Positions 1-7,635 are shown, counted from the first letter of the stretch. The stretch is DNA of 19,374 nt from Opitutia bacterium (GCA_947378905.1 CANCLV010000017.1:1-19374); one strand, 5' to 3'. Made by a program: numbers and translations. The notes: a model not told the origin generated them from the letters alone.

Positions 1-453
1 GGTGAACAAGCCGTGCTTTGCGGTGGTGCTTCTGAACTCGTTAAAGTGGGCTACGAAACTCTGGTCAAAGCAGGTTATCAACCTGAGATGGCTTACTTCG
101 AGTGCTTACATGAATTGAAACTCATCGTCGACCTCATGGTTGAATCCGGTATCTCCGGCATGCGCTTCTCGATCTCCGAAACCGCTAAGTATGGTGACAT
201 CACCCGCGGTCCTCGCGTGATCAACAAAGCATCCCGTAAGGCGATGGAAGAAATTCTCAAAGAAATCCAAGATGGTACTTTCACCAAGCAATGGGTGAAG
301 GAATACAAGGGTGGCTTAAAGAATTACAATAAACTCCTTAAGCAGGGCGAAAACCATGGTATCGAGAAGACCGGACAACGTCTCCGTGCTCTCATGCCTT
401 GGGTACAGAAGCGCAACATCCGTGGCGCTCAAGCCGAGTATACTACCAAATAA
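1..453 (+). CDS. ilvC: Ketol-acid reductoisomerase (NADP+), C-terminal part (5' end outside window)
   Basis: The reading frame is open from base 1 and starts inside the protein with GEQAVLCGG, so only about the last 150 residues are present. They form the all-helical knotted domain of acetohydroxyacid isomeroreductase, which makes dihydroxy-isovalerate and dihydroxy-methylvalerate in valine, leucine and isoleucine synthesis. Visible signatures are GYQPEMAYFECLHELKLIVD, whose glutamates belong to the magnesium site, and the segment SISETAKYGDITRGPRVI, whose serine contacts substrate. The tail ends shortly after ALMPWVQ, as in the short class I form; the longer class II form carries a second helical repeat. 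The gene is followed by a strong hairpin terminator, so it is probably the last gene of its transcript. Codon choice is strongly biased, as expected for an abundant enzyme. Confidence 0.97.
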   Translation, partial: GEQAVLCGGASELVKVGYETLVKAGYQPEMAYFECLHELKLIVDLMVESGISGMRFSISETAKYGDITRGPRVINKASRKAMEEILKEIQDGTFTKQWVKEYKGGLKNYNKLLKQGENHGIEKTGQRLRALMPWVQKRNIRGAQAEYTTK

Positions 454-474
454 TCTTGGTTAGTTTCCTTCAAA

Positions 475-505
475 AGGGCCGACTCAGTCGGCCCTGTTTA
501 TTTTG
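475..505 (+). terminator. Intrinsic terminator of ilvC
   Basis: A perfect 9-bp stem (475-483 pairing with 487-495, core GGGCCGAC/GTCGGCCC) closes a TCA loop and is followed by a T-rich run (GTTTATTTTG). It lies 21 bases after the ilvC stop. The stem core resembles that of the glnB terminator at 5853-5888. Confidence 0.85.
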
Positions 506-551
506 TAGTTTTACAATGGCCGAAAAATGGTAGTTCTTAGTGCACCCCACT

Positions 552-848
552 ATGAGCTCCGACCCCATAAACACGGACGGCTTTTTGGCTCGTTTAATGC
601 GAGACCAATTAAAGCTGTCGATTACCTGCGCCCTCTTTTTCGTGACCGCACTCATCGCGCTACCCCTGCTTAATTATTTTCAGCCGGAGTGGATGGCGCA
701 ACGTGTGGCCGGATTCACACTCACCTGGCTTATTCTCGGTGTGCTCTTCTTCCCCTTCGTTTGGATTATCTCATTCATCTTCATTAAAAAATCCATCGCT
801 TTAGAAAATGCTGAAGCAGCGGCTGCGAAGGACAGCCAAAAGAAATAA
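552..848 (+). CDS. DUF485-family small membrane protein (YjcH-like)
   Basis: A protein of 98 residues from the ATG at 552 (a GTG at 540 would add four residues; neither has a clear ribosome binding site). It has two hydrophobic segments, around SITCALFFVTALIALPLLNYF and around FTLTWLILGVLFFPFVWIIS, joined by a short loop, with a charged Ala/Lys tail. Size, two-helix plan and position directly before an ActP-type symporter (3 bases between stop and ATG) match DUF485 proteins such as E. coli YjcH, encoded with actP. The molecular role of this family is not settled; an accessory role in carboxylate uptake is inferred from linkage. A weak -35-like TTTACA at 510-515 is present, but no good -10 box follows it. 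Confidence 0.82.
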   Translation: MSSDPINTDGFLARLMRDQLKLSITCALFFVTALIALPLLNYFQPEWMAQRVAGFTLTWLILGVLFFPFVWIISFIFIKKSIALENAEAAAAKDSQKK

Positions 849-851
849 GTC

Positions 852-2678
852 ATGATCCTCGCCGAAGTTACACACGTAGATCCTTGGATTGCCGTCTGCT
901 CACTCATCACCGTCGTCATCACTGTCGGCATGGGTTTCTGGTCCGCCGGTAAATCTAAAAGTGCAGGCGACTTCTTTGTTGCCGGTCGCTCTGTCTCCGT
1001 CGGTTGGAATGCCTCTGCGATCTCAGGCGAATACCTTTCCGCCGCCTCCTTCATGGGTGTTGCTGGTATGGTCATGGCCACGGGTTATGATGCCCTTTGG
1101 TACCCCGTTTGTTATGCCTGTGGTTACTTATTTTTATTATTATTTATCGCTGGTCCGCTTCGTCGATTCGGTGCTTACACGATACCTGACTTCGCTGAAG
1201 GTCGTTACGACTCACCGATCTTCCGAAAAATCGCAGTCTGCTTCGTTCTGTTTATTGGCTTCTTCTACACGATGCCACAAATGAAGGGCGCGGGTACAAC
1301 TCTCGCTTATATTTTTCCAGGCCTTCCTTACTGGGTCGGCGTCGCCGTTGTTGGAGCAGTCATCACACTCAATGTTTCGCTGGGTGGCATGAAAGGTATC
1401 ACACTCGTTCAAGCTTTCCAATATTGGCTTAAAGTTTTCGCCATCACTTTACCGATATTTATTTTAGCATCCATCGTCGGTCATTACGAACAACACCTTG
1501 ATGCTAATAAAACTGGTTTTGAAACGGCCGCACCCAACGCCTCACAAGTAGAACGAAAAGTTTTACCAGCGAAAGCACCGAAAGACGAACAGTGGATTGC
1601 GCCATTTGGTAAGCTCACCACCAAGGCAGTCGATGCATCCATCGCAGCAGCTCCCACACCTGAAGCCAAGGCGACCATCGAAGCGAACAAGAAACCTTAT
1701 TCACTTCTTTACACTTACTCATTAATCATCGCGCTCGTTTGTGGTACAGCAGGTCTGCCTCACATCTTAGTTCGCTTCTATACTAATCCCGATGGTGTAG
1801 CTGCAAAACGCACCACCATGTGGGTGATGATTCTTATCGGTGTATTCTACGTTTTCCCTCCTGTTTACGGGGTGATTGGACGTTCACTCACGCCAGAACT
1901 CTACGATGCGGTCGGTGCCAAGGGTACGGATAAAGTAGTTCTAGAATTACCCACACTGTTAGCAGGAAAAAATCATGCCCTACTCGGATCGATTCTTTCA
2001 GGTATCACCTGTGCTGGTGCCTTCGCTGCATTCATGTCCACTTTCTCTGGACTCCTAGTGTCGATGACCGGTGCACTCGCTCACGATGTTTATGGTCGAA
2101 TGTTAAAACCTGATTCCACACCTGAGCAACGCCTCACCGCTTTCAAGTGGGCGGCAGTATTAATCGGCGCGGTGGCCATCGGACTTGGCACACAAGTCGA
2201 AGCTCTCGAAATTAATTTCATGGTCGGACAAGCTTTCGCCATCGCTGCCGCCAGTTATTTCCCGCTCCTGTTCATGAGTGTATGGTGGCGCGGTATGACC
2301 ATGAAAGGTGCAGCCACTGGAATGTTAGTCGGAGGACTCTCTGCACTCGTTGCGATTTCCTTAACATCGATTTCTGATGTAGCCAACGCTGCCGCTAAAA
2401 AATTACCTGCAGGTGACTTAGCCGCCTATTGGGCCGATCATCCGATTTCTAAATGCATCGCTGATTACTGGGTCTCCCATCCTCTCGCTCGTATTCTTTG
2501 CGAACAACCCGCGATCTGGGCTGTACCGCTTTCAATTACCTTAATGATTGTAGTATCGAAATTAACGGCCCGACAGATTCCAGCCGACATTCGTATGAAA
2601 ATGCTGGTTCTACACGCCCCAGAAGCACTGGGACTTAAACAAGAATACATTAAGGAACAAGAAGGCCTGGGTCATTAA
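852..2678 (+). CDS. actP: Sodium:solute symporter family, ActP-like cation/acetate (monocarboxylate) symporter
   Basis: A 608-residue polytopic inner-membrane protein of the SSS family. Typical blocks are FFVAGRSVSVGWNASAISGE (residues 41-60), the following YLSAASFMGVAGMVMATGYD, RRFGAYTIPDFAEGR (104-118), GGMKGITLVQAFQYWLK (178-194), GTAGLPHILVRFYTNPDG (298-315) and the FSGLLVSMTGALAHDVYGR block, part of the sodium site region. These blocks are those of ActP-type acetate/glycolate or short-chain monocarboxylate carriers; the exact substrate cannot be read from sequence. The protein is about 60 residues longer than E. coli ActP. Extra length sits in a hydrophilic Ala/Lys-rich insert at about 211-282 and in a loop near 510-550. 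It starts 3 bases after the DUF485 gene, so the two are almost certainly cotranscribed. Confidence 0.9.
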   Translation: MILAEVTHVDPWIAVCSLITVVITVGMGFWSAGKSKSAGDFFVAGRSVSVGWNASAISGEYLSAASFMGVAGMVMATGYDALWYPVCYACGYLFLLLFIAGPLRRFGAYTIPDFAEGRYDSPIFRKIAVCFVLFIGFFYTMPQMKGAGTTLAYIFPGLPYWVGVAVVGAVITLNVSLGGMKGITLVQAFQYWLKVFAITLPIFILASIVGHYEQHLDANKTGFETAAPNASQVERKVLPAKAPKDEQWIAPFGKLTTKAVDASIAAAPTPEAKATIEANKKPYSLLYTYSLIIALVCGTAGLPHILVRFYTNPDGVAAKRTTMWVMILIGVFYVFPPVYGVIGRSLTPELYDAVGAKGTDKVVLELPTLLAGKNHALLGSILSGITCAGAFAAFMSTFSGLLVSMTGALAHDVYGRMLKPDSTPEQRLTAFKWAAVLIGAVAIGLGTQVEALEINFMVGQAFAIAAASYFPLLFMSVWWRGMTMKGAATGMLVGGLSALVAISLTSISDVANAAAKKLPAGDLAAYWADHPISKCIADYWVSHPLARILCEQPAIWAVPLSITLMIVVSKLTARQIPADIRMKMLVLHAPEALGLKQEYIKEQEGLGH

Positions 2679-2690
2679 TTAGCTGAGGCT

Positions 2691-2723
2691 GGACAATTAG
2701 GACGCTTAAAAAGCGTCTAGAAT
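2691..2723 (+). promoter_or_regulatory. Perfect 7-bp dyad between -35-like and -10-like boxes upstream of the heme gene group
   Basis: GACGCTT and AAGCGTC (2701-2707 and 2711-2717) form a perfect inverted repeat around AAA. It is flanked by TGGACA (2690-2695, five of six matches to -35) and TAGAAT (2718-2723, five of six matches to -10). The spacer is 22 bases, longer than a normal 17. No T-run follows the hairpin, so it is a poor intrinsic terminator for the symporter gene. It may be an operator or a weak transcript end; unproven. Confidence 0.35.
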
Positions 2724-2770
2724 TGAAGTTGAAACTTGGAAGTCTCAACAGGACGAGATTGGATAGTTGC

Positions 2771-3103
2771 GTGGACAAACAAACCGACGAAGAAATTCCT
2801 GGCCATCGCCTCATCCAATCGTTCGCGATTTTCATGGCCGCGGTCGCCTTGGTCTCCTCCATCATGATGACCTATAAAGGTGGTCGCGTTTATCTGGGAA
2901 TCGAAAGTGATCCCTTCGGTCGCGATTTAATCATCGGTACTTGGATTGGCATTCCCACCGCACTCGCTGGTGCTATCTGTGCCTACATTGCACTCTATGG
3001 ACGCGGTTGGGATTTTTTCCGAGTAACAAGCATCATTCTCATAGCATCGAATTTACTCGTCCCATTAAGCTGGGTTGTAATGTCATTAACCAAAACTGTT
3101 TAA
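2771..3103 (+). CDS. Small uncharacterised three-helix membrane protein at the head of the hemCD group
   Basis: I do not recognise a family. From the GTG at 2771 the product is 110 residues and begins VDKQTDEEIPGHR; in-frame TTG codons at 2723 and 2759 would extend it by 16 or 4 residues. Three hydrophobic stretches follow the short charged N-terminus: one starting FAIFMAAVALVSSIMM, one starting IIGTWIGIPTALAGAICAYI, and a C-terminal one containing IILIASNLLVPLSWVVMSL. There are no cysteines suggesting metal or thiol chemistry beyond one in the second helix. The gene ends 6 bases before hemC, so cotranscription with tetrapyrrole genes is likely, but this does not prove a role in heme synthesis. 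The reading frame is supported by spacing, stop position and hydropathy rather than homology. Confidence 0.65.
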   Translation: MDKQTDEEIPGHRLIQSFAIFMAAVALVSSIMMTYKGGRVYLGIESDPFGRDLIIGTWIGIPTALAGAICAYIALYGRGWDFFRVTSIILIASNLLVPLSWVVMSLTKTV

Positions 3104-3109
3104 TCAAGA

Positions 3110-3964
3110 ATGTCCTCGCCTCTTATCATTGTTACTCGAGGTAGTCCACTGGCCCTACAGCAAGCCAAGGATGCAGCACAACAGTTAGAAAAATCACTGC
3201 AGGTAAAAACAGAAATTAAAATCTTAACCACGACGGGCGATCGCCAAGCAGCCTGGTCATTAGAAAAACAAGGCGGCAAAGGCCTCTTTACCGCTGAATT
3301 AGAACAGGCCCTCCAAAATGGCGAAGCAGACGTGGCGATTCACAGCGCGAAGGATTTGCCCACCGAGATGCCGAAGGGATTGACGATTGCGTCGTGCTTG
3401 GCTCGTCGCGATCCACGCGATGTGCTTGTTCGCCAATCTCAAATTCAATCACCCCAAAAAATCGCGACCGGTAGTCCACGTCGTCGCGCCCAAGGCGCAC
3501 ATATTTTTCCACATGCCACTTGGACTGAGCTACGCGGCAATGTAGATACTCGACTCAAGAAAATCGTTCAGGGTGAAGCTGAAGCTACTTACTTGGCTGC
3601 TGCTGGACTTAGTCGTCTCGGTATAGAAAATTGGGACGGTTTAGTTTTTGAGCCCGTGGATATTACAAAAATGGTGCCTGCCGCTGGACAAGGTGCCGTG
3701 GCGATTCAATGTCGAATCACTGATGCAGCCCGCTACCAAAACGTGGGATGTGCTACGACAAGTTTTTCCGTTTCCATCGAGCGACTCTTTCTGAGCAAAC
3801 TTGGCGAAGGCTGTCATACTGCCTTCGCTTGTCATCATCATGCCGATAAAATCTACCTCTTTAGGAGTGATTTCGGATACCGTGCCTATCCTTTCGTTGC
3901 ATCGGATTTGACGATGGCATCGTCACTCGCAGATTTAATTTTATCACAACTACTTAGCCGTTAA
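3110..3964 (+). CDS. hemC: Porphobilinogen deaminase (hydroxymethylbilane synthase)
   Basis: This cytoplasmic enzyme joins four porphobilinogen units into hydroxymethylbilane. The 284-residue product shows TRGSPLALQQA (9-19), TTGDR (41-45), GKGLFTAELEQAL (56-68) and HSAKDLPTEMP (78-88), with the catalytic aspartate at residue 82. Further blocks are TGSPRRRAQ (120-128), whose arginines bind the substrate carboxylates, LRGNVDTRLKK (141-151) and VPAAGQGAVAIQCR (189-202). The dipyrromethane cofactor cysteine is C235 in GEGCHTAFACH. The protein is somewhat shorter than the usual 300-320 residues; the shortfall is in the C-terminal domain. The hemD ATG follows after 2 bases, and a small membrane gene ends 6 bases upstream, which indicates an operon. 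Confidence 0.96.
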   Translation: MSSPLIIVTRGSPLALQQAKDAAQQLEKSLQVKTEIKILTTTGDRQAAWSLEKQGGKGLFTAELEQALQNGEADVAIHSAKDLPTEMPKGLTIASCLARRDPRDVLVRQSQIQSPQKIATGSPRRRAQGAHIFPHATWTELRGNVDTRLKKIVQGEAEATYLAAAGLSRLGIENWDGLVFEPVDITKMVPAAGQGAVAIQCRITDAARYQNVGCATTSFSVSIERLFLSKLGEGCHTAFACHHHADKIYLFRSDFGYRAYPFVASDLTMASSLADLILSQLLSR

Positions 3965-3966
3965 TC

Positions 3967-4755
3967 ATGTCTAAACTCCCTTTAAGAGATCGTCATATTG
4001 TTCTAACACGCCCCGAAGGACGTGGCGCTGACTGGAAAGAATTGTTAATGGAATCGGGTGCTTCCGTGGCCGAACTTCCTTTAATCGAAATTTCCTTTGA
4101 GCCTGATGCGATGATACTTACCGAAGTCTTAGATGGCATGGGTGAATATGATTGGCTCGTTTTCACCAGCCCCAACGGAGTACGCGGTTTTTTCAATCGC
4201 TTCTTCGAACGCTTTGCTGACATACGTTCTATCGGTGGAGTGAAAATTGCCTGCGTGGGTCCAGCCACCGAAAAAGCAGTGCGCGCCTACCACTTAGAAC
4301 CCGACATTACATCCACACAGGCCGATGGACTTTCTTTAGGTCGGAAGATGATGGATTCGCATGATATGGAAAATCAGAAAATTTTGATGGCGACAGGAAA
4401 TTTAAGTTCACCCGAACTTGCTTCACTCCTTCTCGATCAAGCCATGGCCATCGTCGACGTGCTCAAGGTATATGCGACCGAAGAAAGACCCGTCACCGAA
4501 TCCCCTGAAGCCGCAGAGTTTCGTCGTCGCGGTGCCGATATCATCGTTTTTGCCAGCCCCTCTGCTGTAGAATCCTTTATTCACCAGGCTGCCTCACTAC
4601 GTCCTGAATCCGGCGCGAAACAACCCAAGGCTGTGGCTATTGGTCCCACTACCGCCGATGCGATGAAGCGTTCGGGTATTCCGCTGGCCGCTGTAGCCAC
4701 TGCTCCTACAGCCAAAGCGATTCGCGATGCCGTCATTTCCGCACTTCAAGAATGA
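3967..4755 (+). CDS. hemD: Uroporphyrinogen-III synthase
   Basis: A 262-residue cytosolic protein placed directly after hemC, whose product it cyclises with inversion of ring D to give uroporphyrinogen III. HemD sequences diverge strongly, but the usual pattern is present: IVLTRPEGRG near the N-terminus, then VFTSPNGVRGFF, ACVGPATEKAV, VFASPSAVESF and AIGPTTADAM in the second half. These belong to the two alpha/beta lobes of the fold. No fusion to a CobA/uroporphyrinogen methyltransferase domain is seen. The stop codon overlaps the trpF start as ATGA (4752-4755), the arrangement for translational coupling. Confidence 0.93.
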   Translation: MSKLPLRDRHIVLTRPEGRGADWKELLMESGASVAELPLIEISFEPDAMILTEVLDGMGEYDWLVFTSPNGVRGFFNRFFERFADIRSIGGVKIACVGPATEKAVRAYHLEPDITSTQADGLSLGRKMMDSHDMENQKILMATGNLSSPELASLLLDQAMAIVDVLKVYATEERPVTESPEAAEFRRRGADIIVFASPSAVESFIHQAASLRPESGAKQPKAVAIGPTTADAMKRSGIPLAAVATAPTAKAIRDAVISALQE

Positions 4756-5402
4756 TTGGTTCCACTAAAATAAAAGTGTGTGGCATCATGCATGCCGCGG
4801 ATGTCGCCCTAGTAACTCATTTTGGTGCGGACTACTTGGGTGTGAATTGTTGGGCAGGATCACCACGCTTTGTTAATCCAGCTTTACGCAAAAATCTTTT
4901 ACGCGAAATAAAACCTGAGCAACGCATCGCGGTTACAGTCAATCCAACGCTCAGCGAAACCCAACAACTCATCGATGAAGGTTTCGCCACGGTACAAATT
5001 CATTTTGATCCCAGCACCAAGGCTTGTGATGTGCAGGCTATCTCTAAAAAATTGGGTACAGATAAAATTTGGTTAGCTCCGAAAGTTCCTAACGGTGTAG
5101 CTTGGCCTGAAGAAATTATTTCTTTAGCCAAAACTTTTTTACACGATGCACATGCAGCGGATGCTTTCGGTGGCACAGGAAAACGGTCCGATTGGAATCG
5201 CTTTCAAAATCTTAAAACCTCACATCAAAATAAGACCTGGATACTGGCGGGTGGCCTTGGGCCTAAAAATATAGTGGAGGCTTTAGGGTCCAAAGCTGAT
5301 ATTTTTGACCTAAATAGTGGGGTCGAAATCAGTCCTGGGCTAAAATCTGCTGAAAAATTAGCCGAAATTCGCACCCTCTTGCTCAATAATAAGCAATCGT
5401 AG
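4752..5402 (+). CDS. trpF: Phosphoribosylanthranilate isomerase
   Basis: A 216-residue (beta/alpha)8-barrel enzyme of tryptophan synthesis that converts phosphoribosylanthranilate to CdRP by an Amadori rearrangement. Diagnostic segments are IKVCGI (catalytic cysteine C10), GSPRFV (36-41), HDAHAADAFGGTGKRSDW (131-148, with D132 the probable general acid and GGTG binding phosphate), LAGGLGPKNI (165-174) and FDLNSGVEISPGLKS (185-199). Strand 4 reads VQIHFD where most relatives have VQLHG, a small departure. It shares the ATGA overlap with hemD and no other trp gene is in view, so tryptophan and heme steps are tied at the level of transcript only. It ends about 25 bases before a sigma-54-like element for glnB. 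Confidence 0.94.
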   Translation: MIGSTKIKVCGIMHAADVALVTHFGADYLGVNCWAGSPRFVNPALRKNLLREIKPEQRIAVTVNPTLSETQQLIDEGFATVQIHFDPSTKACDVQAISKKLGTDKIWLAPKVPNGVAWPEEIISLAKTFLHDAHAADAFGGTGKRSDWNRFQNLKTSHQNKTWILAGGLGPKNIVEALGSKADIFDLNSGVEISPGLKSAEKLAEIRTLLLNNKQS

Positions 5403-5426
5403 TCCTTAAATCTGCAGTGTCCGACT

Positions 5427-5442
5427 TGGCACAGCGTGTGCA
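5427..5442 (+). promoter_or_regulatory. Sigma-54-type (-24/-12) promoter candidate for glnB
   Basis: TTGGCAC (5426-5432) and GTGCAT (5438-5443) fit the -24/-12 consensus TGGCAC-N5-TTGC with one mismatch (G for the first T of TTGC). GG and GC have the required 12-base separation. The predicted start is near 5453, about 42 bases before the glnB ATG. The same bases contain a dyad, GCACA-GCG-TGTGC (5429-5441), so a regulator-binding site is an alternative. A sigma-70 reading (TTGGCA, 17 bases, TACTTG) has a poor -10. No clear NtrC site was found upstream. Confidence 0.55.
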
Positions 5443-5494
5443 TAAGTGTACTTGCTCAACCGAAAACCAAACTTAACCTAAAACACACACAACT

Positions 5495-5833
5495 ATGAAG
5501 CTCGTCACCGCTATTATCAAACCCTTCAAACTCGAAGAAGTGAAGGACGCTCTCGCCGAAATCGGCATCGAGGGTATGACCGTTACCGAAGTCAAAGGTT
5601 TCGGCCGTCAAAAAGGACACACGGAAATCTACCGTGGTTCTGAGTACACGGTTGATTTCTTACCTAAGGTAAAGATCGAAGCTGCCGTCTCTGACGAGCA
5701 GGTAGAGAAAGCCGTAGCCACTATCTCTAAAGCCGCTCACACCGGTAAGATTGGTGACGGTAAGATCTTTATCACCTCCCTCTCTGATGTTATCCGCATC
5801 CGTACTGGTGAGCGTGGTAATTCAGCGATCTAA
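5495..5833 (+). CDS. glnB: Nitrogen regulatory protein PII
   Basis: A 112-residue trimeric signalling protein that senses 2-oxoglutarate and ATP/ADP and controls nitrogen assimilation. It starts MKLVTAIIKPFKLEEVKDAL and carries the T-loop YRGSEYTVDFLPK with Tyr51, the uridylylation site in proteobacterial PII. The B-loop/C-loop region is TGKIGDGKIF and the C-terminal signature is RIRTGERGNSAI. Length and motifs are full and canonical. No amtB, glnA or glnD is in the window, so the choice between GlnB and GlnK types cannot be made from context. The leader AAACACACACAACT before the ATG has no Shine-Dalgarno sequence. A sigma-54-like promoter lies upstream and a strong terminator downstream, so it is probably monocistronic. 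Confidence 0.97.
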   Translation: MKLVTAIIKPFKLEEVKDALAEIGIEGMTVTEVKGFGRQKGHTEIYRGSEYTVDFLPKVKIEAAVSDEQVEKAVATISKAAHTGKIGDGKIFITSLSDVIRIRTGERGNSAI

Positions 5834-5852
5834 TCGACTTAATCATTACCTT

Positions 5853-5888
5853 AAAAAGGGCGACTTTGGTCGCCCTTTTTTGTTTTTG
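5853..5888 (+). terminator. Intrinsic terminator of glnB
   Basis: A 12-bp perfect stem (5853-5864 with 5869-5880; core AGGGCGAC/GTCGCCCT) closes a TTTG loop and runs into TTTTTTGTTTTT. It is the clearest terminator in the window. The A-run on the left arm mirrors the T-run, so the stem could also work for transcripts coming from the right. Confidence 0.93.
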
Positions 5889-5948
5889 GTTTAAAACGGC
5901 GTGAGCTATGCCTTGCACTCGCACACCGTCCGCAACTAAATAGGTTTC

Positions 5949-7598
5949 ATGTCCACCTCTGCATACGAGCAGCGAATACTCCTCCTAGTCGCTCTCTGTC
6001 TTTGCCTGGTGGGCTGCGGTCAAAAGGAAACAACGGTAGTCAAAAAAGCCCGTGAGGGTATTTTAGTGATTAATAACTCTGCTGAGCCCTCCGCACTCGA
6101 TCCACAGGAAATCACCGGCATGCTTGAATCGCGCATCGCCTACTCCCTTTTTGAAGGATTGGTTAATTTCGACCCTAAGGACTCGCATACCATCCCTGGC
6201 GTAGCCGAAAGCTGGTCCAGCTCGCCCGATGGCAAGGTTTGGACATTTAAGTTAAGACACAATGCACGCTGGTCCAACGGCGACCCTGTAGTGGCGGATG
6301 ATTTTCTTTTTAGTTTTAAACGAATCCTGATGCCTACTTTTGGAGGAGAATATGCGTCCATGCTCCACTGTGTAAAAGGAGCTAAAGATTTTAATGCAGG
6401 CAAGATTAAGGACTTTAAAGAAGTGGGTTTTAAATCGCCCGACCCTCATACGCTCATTGTCGAATTAGAAAATCCCGTGCCCTACTTCCTCCAACTTGTT
6501 TGTCACAACAGTTGGCTACCGGTGCACCCTCCCACGATTTTAAAATTTGGAAAAATAGACGAGATGCACACACCGTGGACGCGACCCGGTAGCCTCGTCG
6601 GCAATGGAGCCTTTACTTTAGATAGCTGGGAAGTCGCCCGCCAAATCGTAGTAAAGAAAAACCCGTATTATTGGGACGCAGCACAAGTCTCTCTTAACGC
6701 TGTTGAGTTCAAAGCGATTTCGGATCTATTCGCCGAAGAACGTGCCTACCAAGGAGGCGAATTACATATCACCGGCTCAGTTCCGCCCTACAAGATCGTC
6801 CAACTGGTGGCCGATAAGGCACCTCATTTACGCCTCGATGCGTTTCTGTCGGTTTCATTCATCCGCATCAACACTCAGGTAAAGAATAATGATGCCGTAC
6901 AAAAAGCGCTTTCAGATAAGCGAGTGCGACGTGCCCTAGGGATAGTCATCAATCGCCAACAAATAGCTGATAGAGTTTTAAGATCAGGCGAATCGCCCGC
7001 TTACTATTACACACCCACAGGCACCGGCGGATTTACTTCGCCTGCCCAATGGAGAGAGGACATCGAAGAGGCCCGAAAATTAATGGCAGAAGCGGGTTAT
7101 CCCAATGGGAAAAATTTTCCGAAATTAGAATATCTATTTAATACATCTGAAACATCCTTACTCGCCGCCCAAGCCTACCAAGAAATGTGGCGTCAAAGTT
7201 TAGGCATCGAAATAGAATTAAAAAATCTCGATTGGAAAGTTTATCTAAGTGCACTGCACACAGGAGACTATCAACTGGCACGTTCCGCTTGGAGTGGCGA
7301 TTACAACGATCCTAATACGTTCCTCGAAATGTTTATCTCAGGCAATGAACTCAATCAAACCGGCTGGAGCGACCCTATCTATGATGAATTAATTAAGTCG
7401 GCGGCGATTGAACAAAATTCCACCAAACGTCTCGAATTATTTGGTAAAGCAGAAGCTCGCTTAATCGAGTGTGCTCCCGTCATTCCCGTAGTTTTTAATA
7501 AAAATAAGTTTTTAATTCGTCCAGAAGTTCAAGGCTGGTACCCCACTTTACTTGGCGAACACCCACTTAAATGGGTCAAACTTGTTCCTATCGAATGA
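5949..7598 (+). CDS. oppA: Oligopeptide-type ABC transporter substrate-binding lipoprotein (SBP family 5)
   Basis: A 549-residue extracytoplasmic solute-binding protein. The N-terminus is a lipoprotein signal peptide with hydrophobic core ILLLVALCLCL and lipobox LVGC, giving a lipidated Cys23. The mature part shows family-5 features: SAEPSALDPQE, LFEGLV, VAESWSSSPDGKVWTFKLR, RWSNGDPVVADDFLFSFKR, NPYYWD, and KRVRRALGIVINRQQIADRV followed by LRSGESPAYYYTP. This is the OppA/DppA/MppA pattern; peptide size preference cannot be read. No permease or ATPase genes (oppBCDF) lie beside it, so the protein must share a transporter encoded elsewhere or act as an orphan sensor. Weak AGG precedes the ATG by about 6 bases. 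HPP and RidA genes follow on the same strand. Confidence 0.92.
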   Translation: MSTSAYEQRILLLVALCLCLVGCGQKETTVVKKAREGILVINNSAEPSALDPQEITGMLESRIAYSLFEGLVNFDPKDSHTIPGVAESWSSSPDGKVWTFKLRHNARWSNGDPVVADDFLFSFKRILMPTFGGEYASMLHCVKGAKDFNAGKIKDFKEVGFKSPDPHTLIVELENPVPYFLQLVCHNSWLPVHPPTILKFGKIDEMHTPWTRPGSLVGNGAFTLDSWEVARQIVVKKNPYYWDAAQVSLNAVEFKAISDLFAEERAYQGGELHITGSVPPYKIVQLVADKAPHLRLDAFLSVSFIRINTQVKNNDAVQKALSDKRVRRALGIVINRQQIADRVLRSGESPAYYYTPTGTGGFTSPAQWREDIEEARKLMAEAGYPNGKNFPKLEYLFNTSETSLLAAQAYQEMWRQSLGIEIELKNLDWKVYLSALHTGDYQLARSAWSGDYNDPNTFLEMFISGNELNQTGWSDPIYDELIKSAAIEQNSTKRLELFGKAEARLIECAPVIPVVFNKNKFLIRPEVQGWYPTLLGEHPLKWVKLVPIE

Positions 7599-7635
7599 GG
7601 ATTGATGTAGCTGCGAATAGCTCTAAATTTGAAGA

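Noticed and set aside
680..1081. 133-codon open frame on the minus strand over the DUF485/ActP genes
   Set aside because: It is antisense to well-supported coding sequence, has no recognisable domain, and follows from codon structure of the plus-strand genes.
5898..5916. Second sigma-54-like element before the peptide-binding protein gene
   Set aside because: GG and TTGC are separated by too many bases to fit the fixed -24/-12 spacing.
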